A stretch of DNA of 64,000 nt from Oxyruncus cristatus (GCA_013399855.1 VXAY01001965.1:496423-560422), one strand, 5' to 3'. Shown: positions 1 to 14,692, numbered from the stretch's first letter. Made by a program: numbers and translations. Notes: generated by a model not told the origin, from the letters alone.

Positions 1-3000
1 TGCCATTTCAGGCAAATGTTAAAGGAAATATGTTAAATAATATCATTCATAGACACATCATATGCTTACACTAAATGATGAGACTATGACTAAACATAGG
101 ACATTTGTATAAGGAAGTCTGTGATTTACAAATGCAGTAGATGTATTATTTCTTCCTAAATGTCACTAAACATGTACGTGTTGTCTGCTTGAAACCCCCT
201 ACATGTACTGTCAAGGAGCTATCAACTAAATCCTAAACCATTGGTTTGTAAAGAAACAAAATTATCAATGAGTAAGAAGCAATTTCATGATCAATAATAG
301 GTTAAAGAGTGGAAATTAAAACTAGATTTAAATGGTTACATGCTAAGATAGGGAAGGTAGTATAGTTATCACACAAGTCTTGGTTCTTGAATTTGCTCAA
401 ATGCTATTATGTAGTTTGAGAAAGGGAGTGAATAGCAAGATCCTAATATTTGGTGCTGTTATATAGCTCTTCAGATTGAAAAAAACTGAAATTGACCGAA
501 TCTGTAGTAAGATTTCACAGTACAGAGCAGCCAATAAGAAGGCAGGTGAAATTCAAGATTTAGAAATGCAAAATGATGCATGTAAAGGGAAAAGCCAGCT
601 CTGAATTTACAAACAACAATAGGTGTTAAATCAGACAAAAATGCCCAGAAAAGAGCCTTTTTTCACAGATCATTATATATATCCAATTGTCAAATGAGGA
701 ACAAAAATAAAATTGAAAATTGTGAAAAAGAGGGTAAACAGTGAAATAGAAAATCAAATTATAACGCTGATTAGTTGTGTAGTACACCTCTCTCTTGAAT
801 GCTCTTACAGTCTTGATTCCTTCTTCTCAGCAAAGATGTCAAGATGGCAGCAAAAGATGGTCCTAAATGTTCAGAGTAGAAAATGATTGACTGAAGTGAG
901 GAATAATACAGACACAGGAAATCAGGAAAATCATAATTAGTAAAAGCTTTTCATACAATTTAAAATTAAACAATAGATTTCATTTTTATAGAATATGACA
1001 ATTAAAAATTACTGGGGAAAACTCTGCAGTACTTATTAAATCCAAAATGCAGATGCAACATTTTGATTAGGAACCTCCTACACATCATCATACTGACATT
1101 TGGACAATTTATGGGAGAGAAATATTAACTTAATCTTGCCCCATTTTCTTATAGTTTTCCCAGAGGCATTTTTCCTGGACACAGTCAGAGGCAGGACAGA
1201 CTACATAGACCATTGTTATGACCTCTGGAAGACTGTTCTTTCATTCTTATGGAGCCCATCTATATATAACTACTATTTTTCTCCCCCATATCTAACTTCT
1301 TGAAAACCTATTTTGGTGATACAATTTTTTTTTCTGTGTATATTCTAATAGCTAGGGCATATTTGATAATAACAAACATAAACATGACTGACAATACAGA
1401 TGTATAGAAATTTTTGTATAGATAATCAAGACTCTAATCCCGAGAATTAGGGGAGAATTAGGGGAGCTACCATAAATACTTATACTATAATTAAAATTCA
1501 AAGACCACGGCCTTTAAGAGACTTGAGGGATCAGATTCATTGTCTTTGAGACAACTACCTATGCACATAAAATATTAAACCTGTATGTATTACTTATTGA
1601 GCCCTATATTGTTTTTTTTCCTCGTATATTGAATGCTGAACACAATCTCTTTGAACTGGAGAATGTCTGAAGTTACTATCATATAATACCTGTGGTATTT
1701 TGAATAAGGTGTTATATCTTAAGGTACTCATAGGCATTTCAAAAGTCAAGAAGCCCGTGCAATGTAGCTAACGGAGTGCTGAACTATTTTCTATTTTGGG
1801 GCAGATACAGAAAGAAAAAGAGACACAGAAGGTATCAAAAATGGAATGTTCATAATTCAGAAGTCCCCATTTGGAGTCCATAAACTTGCTTCTTGACCTT
1901 TGGCCTAACATTACATATACTTTAACTGTTCTAGGACAGGTCTTGCAGTTAGCATGTCTGATTTGGTAGACCCCATTTACAAACTTCTATATACTTCAGC
2001 TCTATATGAGGGTCTTTCTTTGGAATCTTTTTTCTATTGGCTCTTGATTTAATTAACTGATTTTCCATTTTTAAAAAGTTTCAAAATGTTATTTTTAATG
2101 TTTTAAAGCAGATTTTTTTATTTCTGTAAGAAAAGCAGATTATTTCTTTAACTTTGTGAGTAGCAAAGATCCTACTTGAGATAAGAAGATATTGAAAAAA
2201 AGAATTATCTCTGGCTCCACACTTTGATGCTATGAGCAAAGGGAAGAGATTCTTGAAGCTAACACATACTGGTAGATTCACAATTCTGCTGTAATTGGTG
2301 AAACAGTTGACAAAACATATTTATACAGAACTCATGAAAAGAGACATTTTTTTTCTTCATGGAATCAGTGTTCACAGGATTTCTTTTGGTTTTTTTTTTT
2401 TCATTTTCAATAGAGCAAGAGATAGAAATTGACAAGTTTTACAAAGATGTTTTGACAGAGGAACAAAATTATTAGCCTTATTGGTAGGAAGTAAAAGTTA
2501 CTCAATTTTAGTAAGATGTTTTTAAGACTCCTTTGTAAAAATAAATACTACCCAATAGGCTAAATGAGGTATACAGGGATATATGGTTTCCATCCCAGAA
2601 GCTTTTTTAATAGTTGTAATTATCACTGGAACAATGGAGTTACTGTGAATCTATTTTTTCAAAATATTTCCCAATCTACTCACCAAGTTTCATAAAAAGT
2701 TGTGTTTTCTTAGAAAACTGTTTATGAAAGGGAAAAAAAATTCCAATTTTACACAGGTCTAATTTGTTTCCTCTTGTTTTCTTTTTTGCTCTATTTTGCG
2801 TCGTAGCAAAATCTCATCAGAAATGTCTTATGCTTCTAACTCAGCTCCCTTTGAAAAATATTTTGTCATCCTTCAGCTCCTTAAAGGAAAAGATGAAAGC
2901 AAAAATATGGACGTGTTTCTAATGAGGATAATGAAAGTTGAAAGGCAAGTAGAAGCAATGGAGGAAAAGTGAAATGTGGATACTGATAGATGCTCAGCAG

Positions 3001-6000
3001 AGAAAGGTGGAAATGATGAGTCTGTAATGTGACTTAATGACACTTTACTGAAGAACAAGATTCCAATGAACAATACTGAAAGCAGACACTTGAGATTTCA
3101 GTGGGAATCTGAAATCCATGCGAAGGGATTAAATTGATTAGAGGCAATACTATATAAACTTCTTGTGACTTTCTTTGACATAGTGTTTAATCTGCTACTG
3201 AGAGCTGAATAAAAACCTTTTGATACATAAAATATTTCTGGCACCACTCTCAAAATATAGTACTAAAGGGCAACAGAGATCAGCATAGAACTTTCTTAAC
3301 AGTTGTTTAAAACTGAATACATTTTTTTTTTAATGGAGTTTTGTGTTTCTTAATATAGTGTAGGTTACATAGGTATTTTTAAATTCTGATTTTCCTGACT
3401 CTCATTTGGCTATTTTGCAGTATATTTTCTCAAACAAGAATAGATATTTATCTGGTAAATGAAGAGGATTCAAAGCTGTTCCTGAAGCTAATTTCTCAGC
3501 TTCTCATACTGAGTTTGACAAAGAAGCTGACAGTTTATTGGCTGGAGATGGTTTATATGATTGTTGCTTCCTGCATTGCTTTTTCTTTGTTTTGTTTTCC
3601 TTCCTCTCTTCATGTGATTAATCTTTAGAACTTCATCTGCTATCTATACTGATATTTTATTTTAATCTGACATAGATCTTTTGATGGATGATCATACCGA
3701 ATATTAAATATTTGGACTATATCATGAAACCATTTGAATATAACAGATTTTTACTGTCCTGAGTGTAATATGAACTATTAATTATGTACTTTCTTTCTTA
3801 TTTTATCAAGCTGTGGACTTTATAGATATAGTAAAATTATGTTTTGTTGTCTTACACTAGAAAATGTACAATGAGCTTGATGAAAGAAAACACATTTTAT
3901 AACCATGGTAACTGTCAGTAACATCTGTAGATTCCTCTCTCGCTCATTTCTCTATTAAATTGAAAAACGTCATTAATTTTTGTTGATTTTTATTTTCCTG
4001 CAAAAGGAGAAAAGGGAAAATCAATGATGGGTATAATTTTAAATCACATATGGTTAAGTATTTAGGAATCACTGGCACAATGAGTTTGGCAGGCAATAAA
4101 AAATATTTAGATTCAAATGAATTTGTCAGAGATAGAATTAGCCTTTCCATAAAATTGGTTTGTCTCTGTAGTGTCTCTGCAAACACTTAAATGATACCTC
4201 TAATGACACTTCTGAAAAACTTTGATGTATATAGTTCTGTTCAAATGTTTTCTAAAGAGAAACTGATATCTCTCTGTCAAACTGAATCCATTTGCCCAAA
4301 AACCTGAGAGGATTTATAAAAGAAAAAAAAGTCTCTGAGAGATGATTCTGATGAATTATTCCGGAATTTGGCAACAGTGTTGGTTGAGAAAGGCAAGATT
4401 TCTGCTTGATACTGTAAGACTGTTAAATGTATTTCAGTAATATTTTAGAACAACCAGTCATTAACACAAATATTCGGTAAACAACAATCTTGTGCTACTG
4501 TAGTTGAGGGCTGTAATAGTCTACTCAAATTCAAAGACAGACAGATCCTCTCAGACTAAAGGATTTTTTTAATGGCCTCAATTTTCTGTTAAACATGGCC
4601 TGTCATTTAAACATTCTGTCAGTGCTTTTAATCCCACGTGGAAGTTACCCTTGTAACGGGTGAACATTCTGCAAACCTCATCGTAGGAAAAATGCTAAAA
4701 TTTATTTGGTCTCCTCTGTGTCTGGTAGGTCAGATTTACCTAATACTTCCTGTTGAGCTATTTCACTACATCAGGCATTCTTCTCCGTGCCTCCATCTCA
4801 TTGCCATTGTCCACACCTTTCCCAAAGGCAGGGGAAGCTGGTGTTTAATGAAATTTTGCATATCCAAACAATGAGATCTGACTGTATTATACAATGTTTT
4901 CTGTCCCTTCAAGTTGGAATCTCTGCCATCCAAAATAGAAATGGATCTCTAAGCTCCGAAGCTGATCTACCACAGAGCATGGACCAGCTTTCAAGAGGCC
5001 AGCCTCACTGGCAGAGAAAAAGCAACAGTTTATGAAAATACAAAGACTGATTGCAAGACACTTTTTCTCTGAGATAGTACTTGAGGGGAAGTGGTAGATG
5101 TTGGGTGATTCTGCATTTTGTATTGTAGTAAACTCTTTACTGTGAACCAGCTCTGAAAGCCCTCTAGAAATCCTCCAGTCAACAAGCACATAGCGCTTTA
5201 TAACCTCTGTTTCAGCTACATGTATTATGGAAATGTGATTTAAGTCAGTGATGAGAGACAAAGGCCATGAATGTGCAAAAGACGTGTCTTTCAGAGACCC
5301 TGTGGCTCTTTTTCAAGCTGCATTATAATCCTATTGCAACTGGGCATGTTCTACTGGCTTCCTGCCTGCAGTAGAGAACTCCAGGAGGACGGAAGGAAGG
5401 CTTAATGCCCACATTACCTTTTGCATTGCGTCACTGCCAGGCAGACAAGGAGAGGTTCCACCCTTCCACTCCTTTGCCTGGAATGAGAACTAATAGATGG
5501 ATGGCTTATGTTAACTGACTACAGATTCTGTGTGACTATCTCTGCTCTTTTTTCTAAATGATTTAAATCTGTGCATACAGCAGATTCTCTGTGATCTTTT
5601 GTGGGTAATGACAAAGGCGTCTCTTATTCTTCTTTGAAATACTGCAGAGACACTTCACTGCTTCTCAAAGGAATTCTGAAAAACAACCCATTGAAAAACA
5701 AACCTACAGTGTATATAGATGAAGGCAGTAAATGGGAGAGGTAGAAGAAACTAAATTCTTTGGACTTGGACTTCCAGAACATTACAGAACATTTTAAAAA
5801 TGTAGAATATCCTACTGAAAAGCTGTTTAAAAGACTTTTAAATTAATACTTTAATTCTGAAAGAGTGGTCATGTCAAAGATGGCATGTAGCTGCCTTTCT
5901 TCCTCTGTATTTGACTGTGCATCTAAATTGGTTGTTTTAGGTTGAAACTGTGAATGTAGCATGGCTTCTGATTTTGAGAGGGTTTCAGTGCAAGCTAAAT

Positions 6001-7919
6001 TGTATTCTATAATGTGAGAAGGTTGTTTATTCTCTGAAATGAGTCAGATTTCCACAGATACTGTGTTTTGTGAGAAAGTTCTTCGAAGGACTGTGTCAAA
6101 GAGTAAATTAGTAGATTTATATATGAGTAGATTAAAAGTTACCATCTCTGAACATTCAAAAATGTGATGAAAACACAAAAGATTCATGATTTTAAAATGC
6201 GTTCAAATTAGTACTAATTTGAAAATGATCTTTGCTGTTTTGACTTTAAACTCTCGGAATCTATACACCTACCATCTTTACAAACTCAAAGATGATAAAC
6301 TTTTCGAGTAAGACACTTCAGATTCTTTTGTAAACAGTTATCTGACAAAACTAGTTTAGGCTTAAAAGACAGCAACACATTCTATTGTGAGAGTTAGAAA
6401 AAATTCATGAGTTGACAAACCTGAGACATTATAGAAGAATATATATTAAAGCATTCTTCATAGGTTTTGTTGGATCAACAGAAGATGTCCTCATGCATTG
6501 TTAATGATTCTGTATGTACAGCTCTTCAAGATGCATTTAGATGTCCCTGTCACAGCTAATCTGTGTGCAGGCAGTAAAATACATTTCGTATTTTAAATGC
6601 CATTGACTTCTTTTCCTTCCTGTTTTCTTCTAGGTATTTTTTCCATATATCTTTAAAGTATCTGTGCTTTTCTTATAAAACATTGCCTTAAAAATAAAAG
6701 ACCTTTTTCAAATGTAACAATGTTCTTATATTGATTTTAATATGTAGAGACTTCTCATATTTTTTAGATCCATGTGTATTTTCTGATATAAAGTGGAATT
6801 TTGTCCACGTTGGTATAAAGAAGGTTATTAAAGGGAAAAAAAAAAAACAACCTAGAAAAGAATCAAAGTTTTTTATGACTTCTCCATGTTACACTCAAAA
6901 AATATGTCAGAGTATATAAAGAATAGTTTTCTATACTGCCCAGGAAAGTCTGAAAAATTCTCAGTGTGATCAAAGGATTAAATCATTTAAAGGATAGGAA
7001 AACACTATGCCTAAAGCTATGATAACTGGATTTAAGTAGGTCTTTTAAGTATGTGGACAAAGAAAAAAAGGCATAAATGTATACCTATCCAAGCTTTGGA
7101 AATTTATATGCATAAATATGATTATCAAATAAATGTTTGTAAAATAGACTATTATATATCCACTGATGAAACCCAGATTAGACTTACTTTGAGATTAATT
7201 ATTTTCCAAAAAAAAGAGAAAAATCTGGACAAAGTATTTTAAATTCATGACCATTTGAGCACGTCTTTTCTATTTGGAAGCCATTAGCATATTGTATTTC
7301 CATAATTTAGTTACATGAACTCTCCCCAAATTACTCAAGCACACTCTAGATATTTGTCAGAAAAAATGTCAAAATGGAGCACTGCTGTTTGATTATAGCT
7401 TACATAGCTTAAAGCCAGAAGACTCCCAAACATCTAATTAAAGTAGAAAACAGCTAATAGGAAGCTAGCAACACTTAATACAAGAAAGAAATGCACAACA
7501 TCACAGAAAAAACCAGAAGAATAAAGTGCTTTCTACAGTAGGTTTCATAAAATTGACAATGTAACACAATTAGACACACCAGGGAGTCACAATGCATAAT
7601 AGAACATTTTTGTAGTGACGGTAAAGTCCATACAAATTGTGTGGTGTATTGCAGCAGAGCTTCACTTGAATGAAAGTGAAACAGCTGACTGTTGGGATTA
7701 GGCATTTTGGAATTTGTCCTGCAGACCATGGTTTACTTTTGGGAAAATTTTACAGAAACTAGAGATATTAACACTCATTTTTCATTATTTTAAGAAAAAT
7801 AGGAGCCCCAAAAGAAAAGACCTGTGTATGATGAGTCCAAAACAAAAGCACGTCTGAAATTACTTGATTTAAAACTATATTATTAGAAGGCTTTGCTGAG
7901 TACTTGCTTTAGGGAAGGG
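1..7919. other. Unique AT-rich non-coding stretch
   Basis: I see no gene or recognisable transposable element here. The open frames are under 130 codons, overlap on both strands and lack any family resemblance I can name. A perfect CACGTG E-box palindrome lies at 4635-4640, and just after it a short pair of nested inverted repeats around 4644-4660. Short homopolymer runs are scattered through the stretch. The texture is that of vertebrate intron or intergenic DNA, and old unrecognised repeats may be hidden in it. Confidence 0.6.
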
Positions 7920-8493
7920 TGTTGTTGTACTTTAAGCCCAGCTGACAACCAAGCACCACATGGCTGCTCACTCCCTCCCCCACCAATAAGACTCAGAGGA
8001 GAATCAGGAGGGTAAAAGCTGGAAAACTCACAGGTTGAGGTACAGACAGTTTAATAGAGAAAGCAAAAGCCAGACACATAAGTGAGGCAAAACAGCTTCC
8101 CATGGGCAGGCAGTTGTTCAGCCAACTCCAGGAGAGCAGGGCCTATCATGTGTAATGCTTGGGGAGACAAACACCATCACTCCAAACATTCCCCCCTTCC
8201 TACTTTTTCCCCCTATTTTTTAAACTGAGCATGATGTCATATAATTTGGAATATACCTTTGGTCAGTTAGGGTCACCTGTCATGGCTATGTCTCCTTCCA
8301 ACCTCCCATGCACCCCCACCTTCTTTGCCAGCGCGGCAGTACGAAAAGCAGAAAAGGCTTTGGCTTTGTGCAAGCCCTGCTCAGCAATAACGAAAACATC
8401 TCTATATTACCACCACTGTGTCCAGCACAAATCCAAAACATAGCCCCATACTAGCCACTGTGAAGAAAGTTAACTCTAACCCAGCCAATCAGG
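7920..8493 (-). mobile_element. Passerine-type endogenous retrovirus solo LTR (copy 1)
   Basis: This is a roughly 570 bp long terminal repeat lying in reverse. On the plus strand it runs from a TG at 7920, through the AGCCCAGCTGACAACCAAGC block, to the AACTCTAACCCAGCCAATCA block near 8490. I recognise the succession of blocks from abundant songbird LTRs: AGTTTAATAGA, the GGCAGGCAGTTGTTCAGCCA segment, GGGAGACAAACACCATCACT, and GAGCATGATGTCATATAATT. Read on the minus strand, the polyadenylation signal is ATTAAA (complement of 8050-8055), and the position expected for the TATA box, near 8216-8224, is decayed to an A-rich run. No internal retroviral sequence or second LTR adjoins it, so it is a solo LTR. 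I see no clear target-site duplication, so the ends are good to a few bases only. The exact Repbase subfamily is not assigned. Confidence 0.8.
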
Positions 8494-11400
8494 AAATTAA
8501 TGAATGCAACAGGCATCTCTTCAGGCATAACTTCAGGCATCTCCAAAACTGCATGTGGTGGTGTTTGGGACAAGTGCTGCTTGATAGAATTCTGGCTGTA
8601 AGAGACAGAATATTAAAATTAAATTACATAAAATTTTCCTTATCATTGGTCCATCCTATGATTAGAAAACCAAATTCTCAAATGATTTCTCAGAAATAAG
8701 CAAAGCCATGTGATAGATACTCATCTCCTTTATCAACTTTCTATCCGAAAGAGCATGCAAGCTGCCGAATACTGGGCTAGCAGCTTGGGTTAAACCAGAG
8801 AATTCTGTTATACCTTAGGTGTCTTTATTCATAACTAGGTTTTTTTCTATTATACACCCACTCACAGGCAAACAAATATTAAGGATGCAAAGCTAACTTT
8901 AGTGCTTTATAACTGAATGCTTTATGGTCATTGTTATTAAAATCAGAAATTTCACTATCTCTTCCATTCAGAGCTGAAATGCACTATGGGGGAGATACTA
9001 CTAAAGAAAACTACTTTAGAGCACATTTATTAGGCAGAAATGCTACAGATAAAGTATGATGCAACATACCTGTATTTTGACAATCCTGGGTATTGATGGA
9101 AGATGCTCCTAAGTTGTGGAAGAAGTGACCATAAAGACTTTTAAAAGCTTTAACTATCTACTTCTTAGACATGATCTGACCTGTAAGCCATGAACTTTAT
9201 GTTAATTTAAAAACTCAATTCAAGTATAAATTTTCAAGTATAAATTTCTGTCTCTTCCTTGGTGTCTGATTGCAATTAAATATTCCTCTCCCACCAGAAT
9301 AGAGCTGCAGTTACTGCAGTAATGTATTCAGGTTTTTATGCCACATTCATCTTGAGCCTTTCCAATAAGAAATGTGATGATGAATTCAAATGTGGTGTAT
9401 CGTTCCTCTCATTCTGTCTCAGAGCCAAAAATCATATGTGTAGTGAAGTGGCTTTTGCTTTAATATGTGCACTGAGCTGCAGGAGTTTATAGTAGAGACA
9501 AGTGTACTTTACTTTTCATCTGAAAGAGGTTACATGGTAATATTATCTATGCATTTTTTAGGCATCTCAGAACTGTTATTGTGAATAGGCAGTTATCTGT
9601 GGAAAAAACAAAATCTTGCAAGTGGTTTTACTCTTTTTTTTCAGAGTTATGTATAGTGTTGAATTATATCCATGTTTTGAAAATATATATTTGTAGTTTA
9701 AAATAAATGAATGCTTGACTGATTAAACTGTGCCCATGGAACTGGTGTTTTGAAAATCTTTATTCTGAAATATACTAAGTACCGTACCTTGGAAGATACT
9801 TCTTCCAGGAACAAACTAATGTAGTGCCAGAAAATTGGCTTTTATAGCACTGTCAAAGTATTTCCAGCTATAAACCAATTTTACAAGCAGATTCTGGCAT
9901 GAACATCAGACTACACCTGAACTTCAATTTTTTTTTTTTATTATCTATTATTTCTGCCCATGAGGAGAGGAAAATTACACCAGAAATGTAGCAGTTAAAA
10001 TTATTTTTAATAAGGCAAATCCTCCAGGATTCTGTCATGGAATTGTTTCTGCTAATAAATACAAAATTTAAGTTGTGCTACTTTTGAGCACTTGTGTAAG
10101 ATAAAACTAGTGCAGGTCCTGGAACTAGCCGAATTGATGGAAAGCGACGTAACTGTATTGGCACAGTGGTGTTTCTGAGGCTGTTTTTGTTAGCTGGTGG
10201 GAGCCACAACATCACAGTTATCAGACCACTCTCAGACACAAGCTGGTAGCTCCTTCTATCACTTTTTGGCACATCCTTTCTGGATATGTATCATGTCCAC
10301 GTGACATTGGCTGATGGCGGTTTGGGCACTTCTGTGCTATAATTCCTCTTTGTGATATAAGGAGATGAAAGCCTGGATTCTAAAAGCATGTAGGGGCCTC
10401 ACTTCCATTGAAATCAACGTAGATAGTTCTGTATGATCTGAGTTTCTTACACTAAACCATTTGATCAATGTAAATGGAAAATTAGTGGAAGAATGGGAAA
10501 CTGAATCTGGAAAGACTATGCAAGGATAAGAATTTTAGTCTTATTTATTCTTACCTAAAAAAAAATAATATAGGGATTTTTGCTACAATCATCACACCTC
10601 TATACACGATTACTCTCTAAGGTTCTCTCCAACTGCTCAGCACAGGCCTATCACTCAGAACTTTTGTGAGAGTGTGGGTGTAGGAATGGAGTTTAATCAT
10701 TAACATGACGTGGATTCTTCCTCAGTCCTTTTTGAACTGCATCCACAGGCAGTTGTACATTCATTAGGAAAAGTTCTTTACTCCTTCTCCAAGGAAAAGA
10801 ATATTAGATTCTTTTACCTTAAACTACAAGGGTTGGATAGGGTCTTAGGATGACTTCTTTTGGCTCAGTCACTGGAGGGTAGTTTCTGATGAACAAGTTT
10901 TAAGACAATAAATAGTACTGACAAGAGAAATATGGTTATTGGCAAGGTACTGATGCTATTAACATCATACTGACTTTGTTAAAAGCCTGATGCAAAATCC
11001 AAAATGTTACAAAACACAAGTGCAGTTATCATAAAAGCATAACTCATTTTCCCCTCATCTGCAGAATGATGAGTTGCACATCGCAATGTGAATTCTAACC
11101 AGTGATATCTTTGTTCTGGAACACTGTTCAAATACATGGATTAGAATCTGGTGGGGCACAAGTATGAAACTCAATCTTGCTGTTCTGTTGCAGCAGCATG
11201 CTGAGGCTGTGATGTTTAAGTAACTGAAGAAGAGGGTGGAAAGAAGAAATTATGCAAAATAAACATAAAGAGCACCAAACTACTACTTTGTGAGCTGCTC
11301 TTCTGGGAAGCAGGTTTAGCAGTGGTGATACTTCTTTCAGGGAAATTAATGTGTGGAGGGTTAATGACTGAGCTGGATGCAGCTGGATGCTATTGCCAGT

Positions 11401-12634
11401 AACATCACACATCTCTGCATTATACAGTGTTCTGACAGAGCAGTGCTCTTTTCTTCTGTGTTTTGTAGGTTTTTTTCTTTTTTTTTTTTTTATTTGGCTG
11501 TTGGCAAAAACCATGAAAGCAGCCACAGCATAAACAGAAATGAGCCACCCGCCACAGGGAGTGTTCTACAAAATAAGTTACCCAAATAATACTTTGTGGG
11601 GGTTTTTTAAACTTCACTTTGTTTTGGAGCATGACATCTTTCTTACCAACCTGAAGCTAACACTAAGAGAAGTTGTGTAACTGGTGCCATTGGGTTATTT
11701 CTGCTTAGATAACTGAAGAAAATAAATCTAAGTGTTAAATAAATAACAGACGCTTTCAGTAAAACAGATTTAATAGAACCAATCTGTTTTGTGATAACTA
11801 TTAATTGCTGACCTTTAACTAGTTCTCAACAGAAAATACAAAGAAAATTCTTTTACCTGATATGACTGTGCTTTTGAGAAGATTTTTGTCAGCAACAATG
11901 CATGTTTATATAACTGTTATAACCATGTTTCTTTTATGAGCATACTTATATATGGATTCATAGATGTACATTTATGTGTCTTATATTATTTAGAACTCGT
12001 CCTTGTCTCAGAGGTAACTCTGTGACAGTCTGTCCACACCGCTTTTCTCCAAAGAAAAAGCTTGTAAATATGGACAAGATCTGTGGGACAGAGCTTTATA
12101 CTGCCCTAACAATATTCTTCTTATGATTCATAAAAAAAAATGCAATTAATTTGGCAATATTTCTGATTGTATCAGTCCTGAGTTGATCTATCCATAGAAA
12201 ACCCTGTGTCTTGGTGCAACAAACTGGGAAAAGCATAGTAGTGTATAAAAACCACTCCTGAATCTACTGAAATGTGACTTGCTGATGATTTGAGATCCAA
12301 TTCATATTAGAAGTCTAAGAAAAAGGCAGAGACTGAATTATTAATGTATTTCTGGAAATTTTTAGCAATTAACCTGCAAATTTGGAAGATAGAGCTGCAG
12401 GTTTTTGCAGGCTTTTAAAGAATGTGTAGAAAATATATTTTTAAGCATCTGTCCCTGTAATCATGATGTGTTTGTTATTTTGAGATCACTTTTGCAGGTT
12501 GTATCGTTTAGCAGGTTAAAAAACCCCAGAAGAACCCAAACCCTAAACTAACACTTTATTTTATGTGTATTTGCTAATCTTTGCATCTATTGTGGGAAGT
12601 TTAACATCTGGCAGTAATTTTTAGGTATACTGTT
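8494..12634. other. Unique AT-rich non-coding stretch
   Basis: No gene or clear repeat family is visible. A T-rich run lies near 11470-11490. The 132-codon minus-strand frame at 11128-11526 begins in that low-complexity run (lysine-rich start) and has no domain I recognise, so I treat it as chance. Confidence 0.55.
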
Positions 12635-12776
12635 TCACAGAATCACAGAATATTCTAAGTTAAAAGGGACCTAGAAAGATTACTAAGTCCAACTCTTAAG
12701 AGAATGGCCTGTACAGGAATCAAATCCACAACCTTGGCATTATTGGCACCATGCTCTAACCAACAGAGATAATCTC
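12635..12776 (-). mobile_element. tRNA-Ile-derived SINE with CR1-like tail (TguSINE1-like), copy 1
   Basis: On the minus strand the element starts with a tRNA-like head. The complement of 12740-12772 reads as a tRNA-Ile anticodon arm with an AAT anticodon context (GCCAATAATGCCAAGG) plus a degraded A-box region. The complement of about 12715-12730 is a degraded B box. The remainder, to 12635, is a CR1-like 3' tail: a TTGGACT block, GGTCCCTTTTAACTTAGAAT and then repeated TTCTGTGAT-type units. This head-plus-tail layout is known for TguSINE1 of zebra finch, mobilised by CR1 machinery. The copy carries several substitutions in both pol III promoter boxes and is presumably dead. Subfamily is by recognition, not by alignment. 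Confidence 0.8.
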
Positions 12777-12984
12777 ACAGTTTATTCATAAAGTGGAAGA
12801 GAAATGGTTTTCCTACCTTGAAAATGTTTGAAATTTTAAGAGACCACTTACCCAAACAAAAAAGTCAAATTCCCTAATACATATATACAGTGAATGACTT
12901 CCAAGAGGAAAAATAGAAGGGTAGTGAAGCAATGATGCTTAAATACTGTTGTGGTAGCTGATATCTACTGCCCTTACGACAGCA

Positions 12985-13140
12985 TCTATGTAATTTTTGG
13001 CAAGACACTTAAACATATGCAGTTTCCTGTCCTCAAAATAGGAGTAATATCACCATATTCCCCACTAGGGTACTTGTAGTTTAGTTGTCGATTAAGTACT
13101 TCCATATTAATGAAGCACTGGGATACCCTCATCATGAACT
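12985..13140 (+). mobile_element. MIR-like ancient SINE fragment
   Basis: The block keeps the order of the conserved MIR core and its 3' part. It has TTTTTGGCAAGACACTTAAA, then a CAGTTTCCTGTCCTCAAAAT block, AGGAGTAATATCACCATATT, and finally a decayed 'AAGCACT...GAT(A)CCCTCATCATGA' tail. MIRs are amniote-wide tRNA-derived SINEs, long inactive, sometimes retained as enhancers. Divergence is high and the ends are uncertain. The call is by eye. Confidence 0.55.
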
Positions 13141-14498
13141 TCTGAGAGCAGCCTGTGAGAAATTAATCATAGCTCCTATTCAGAAATAAGGTTTGAATTG
13201 TATGAAGTAAAGCCTTGGGTCACTCACTGAATAATGAGGGTAAAAGAAAATATTGATCATCACATTGATCACTAAGTGAGTATCATACATTCACGGCCTG
13301 TAGTGAGGCTGAGGTCCTGTGGAAAATATGTTGTACAATGGTGTAATTAAAGATTATAACACAATGCATATGTATGAGGGATGAAATGAACACTGAAGTA
13401 GTAACCTCAAATCCAACATTTTTGAGTGACTGAGCACTCAACCTAATAAGTTCTTTTAACATATTTTTGTGGCTGTGTACAATATATGTATAAGCAGTAC
13501 ATAATTGTGTATATAAATGATGGACTGCAGAGAAGGGAAATTTGAGAAATAGTCTTTTTAAATTGTATTTGTTTTGTGTGGGCCATAGACGGGCCCTTTC
13601 CAACTGAACAGCACAATGGTGTTGAAATCAATGGAACTAAAGTATTATTGCATTGAACCACAAAGCCATGAATCATATTCCCTGGTATTTTTTTGAGAAC
13701 TGATGGTCTGATGTATTAATATATAAAACAATCTTGTCTTCTCACCAAATACATTTTTCTCACCTGCAAACTATATATTTGGTCAAAAAGAAAAAATAGG
13801 TGTGAATTACATGCAAATTCTGCAGCATGCATCCCAGAATTTTTCTCGGTCAATCTCGTGAGTTCACATAGCTTGACATCACAAGAGTCTTTTGGGGACA
13901 ACTCTTGCTGTCCTTTTACCAGTTTAGAAAAATCACAGTAACACAGATGTTACTAGATGAAGTGAGAATATAGGTTTTAGAAGTCTTGCTTACCTATCTT
14001 GTTTCCATTAAAAAAAAAAAAAAATTAATGTACAAGTTATACTTTTAAAACACCTGTTCCCCTCATCTCCTTCTAGATGTATTTGTGCATGTCCCTCTAT
14101 ATATTTATTTGTTTCTGCAGAGAGTTTCTTATATACTTATGCTTGGTGGATAGAAGTGTTCAGGGTTGTAATTGTATCAAATTACTTTGGCAGAGCATGT
14201 GGTCACTATCATGGAATGCCACACTTCTCCCACAGAGATAATTGTGTTCCAGTAGTGGGTGGATCGTTCTTGCTATACTTAATATATAAAACATTTTGAG
14301 ATCATCTGTGGGTGACAGAAGCTGCTGTTAGTGTCATTTAATTTTAACCCAAGGTAGCTAAAACTCTTTATGCACTTTTGTCGCATCTCTTTGATCAATG
14401 TTACTTTCAAACATCAAACCAACTCTTGGATGGCCCTCCGTGCTTTTCAAATCATTCCGTGTTAAGGAAACTACCCAGTCTCACTATTCATGAGACTC
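13141..14498. other. Unique AT-rich non-coding stretch with an A tract
   Basis: No gene or repeat family recognised. An uninterrupted A15 run lies at 14010-14024. The two overlapping minus-strand frames at 13283-13676 are cysteine- and tyrosine-rich chance frames in different phases, without recognisable motifs. Confidence 0.5.
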
Positions 14499-14692
14499 TG
14501 TCAGTCACACTCCCAAGACCAGAGACTGTCACTGCTGGGGCTGAAGCCCCTTCAAACAGGTGGCTCCAGAGAGCTGATGGTGCCTGGCTTGACTCCCCAC
14601 ACACCCCACGCACACAGTCAGACCAGGTTTCCTTACTGGTTTGGCCCGAGGTTTCCCATGGCAGAGTCTCAGTGTCTCATTCCACAAAGGCA

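Noticed and set aside
11128..11526. 132-codon minus-strand frame
   Set aside because: It starts in an A/T homopolymer, overlaps two other frames in other phases, and has no recognisable domain or splice context.
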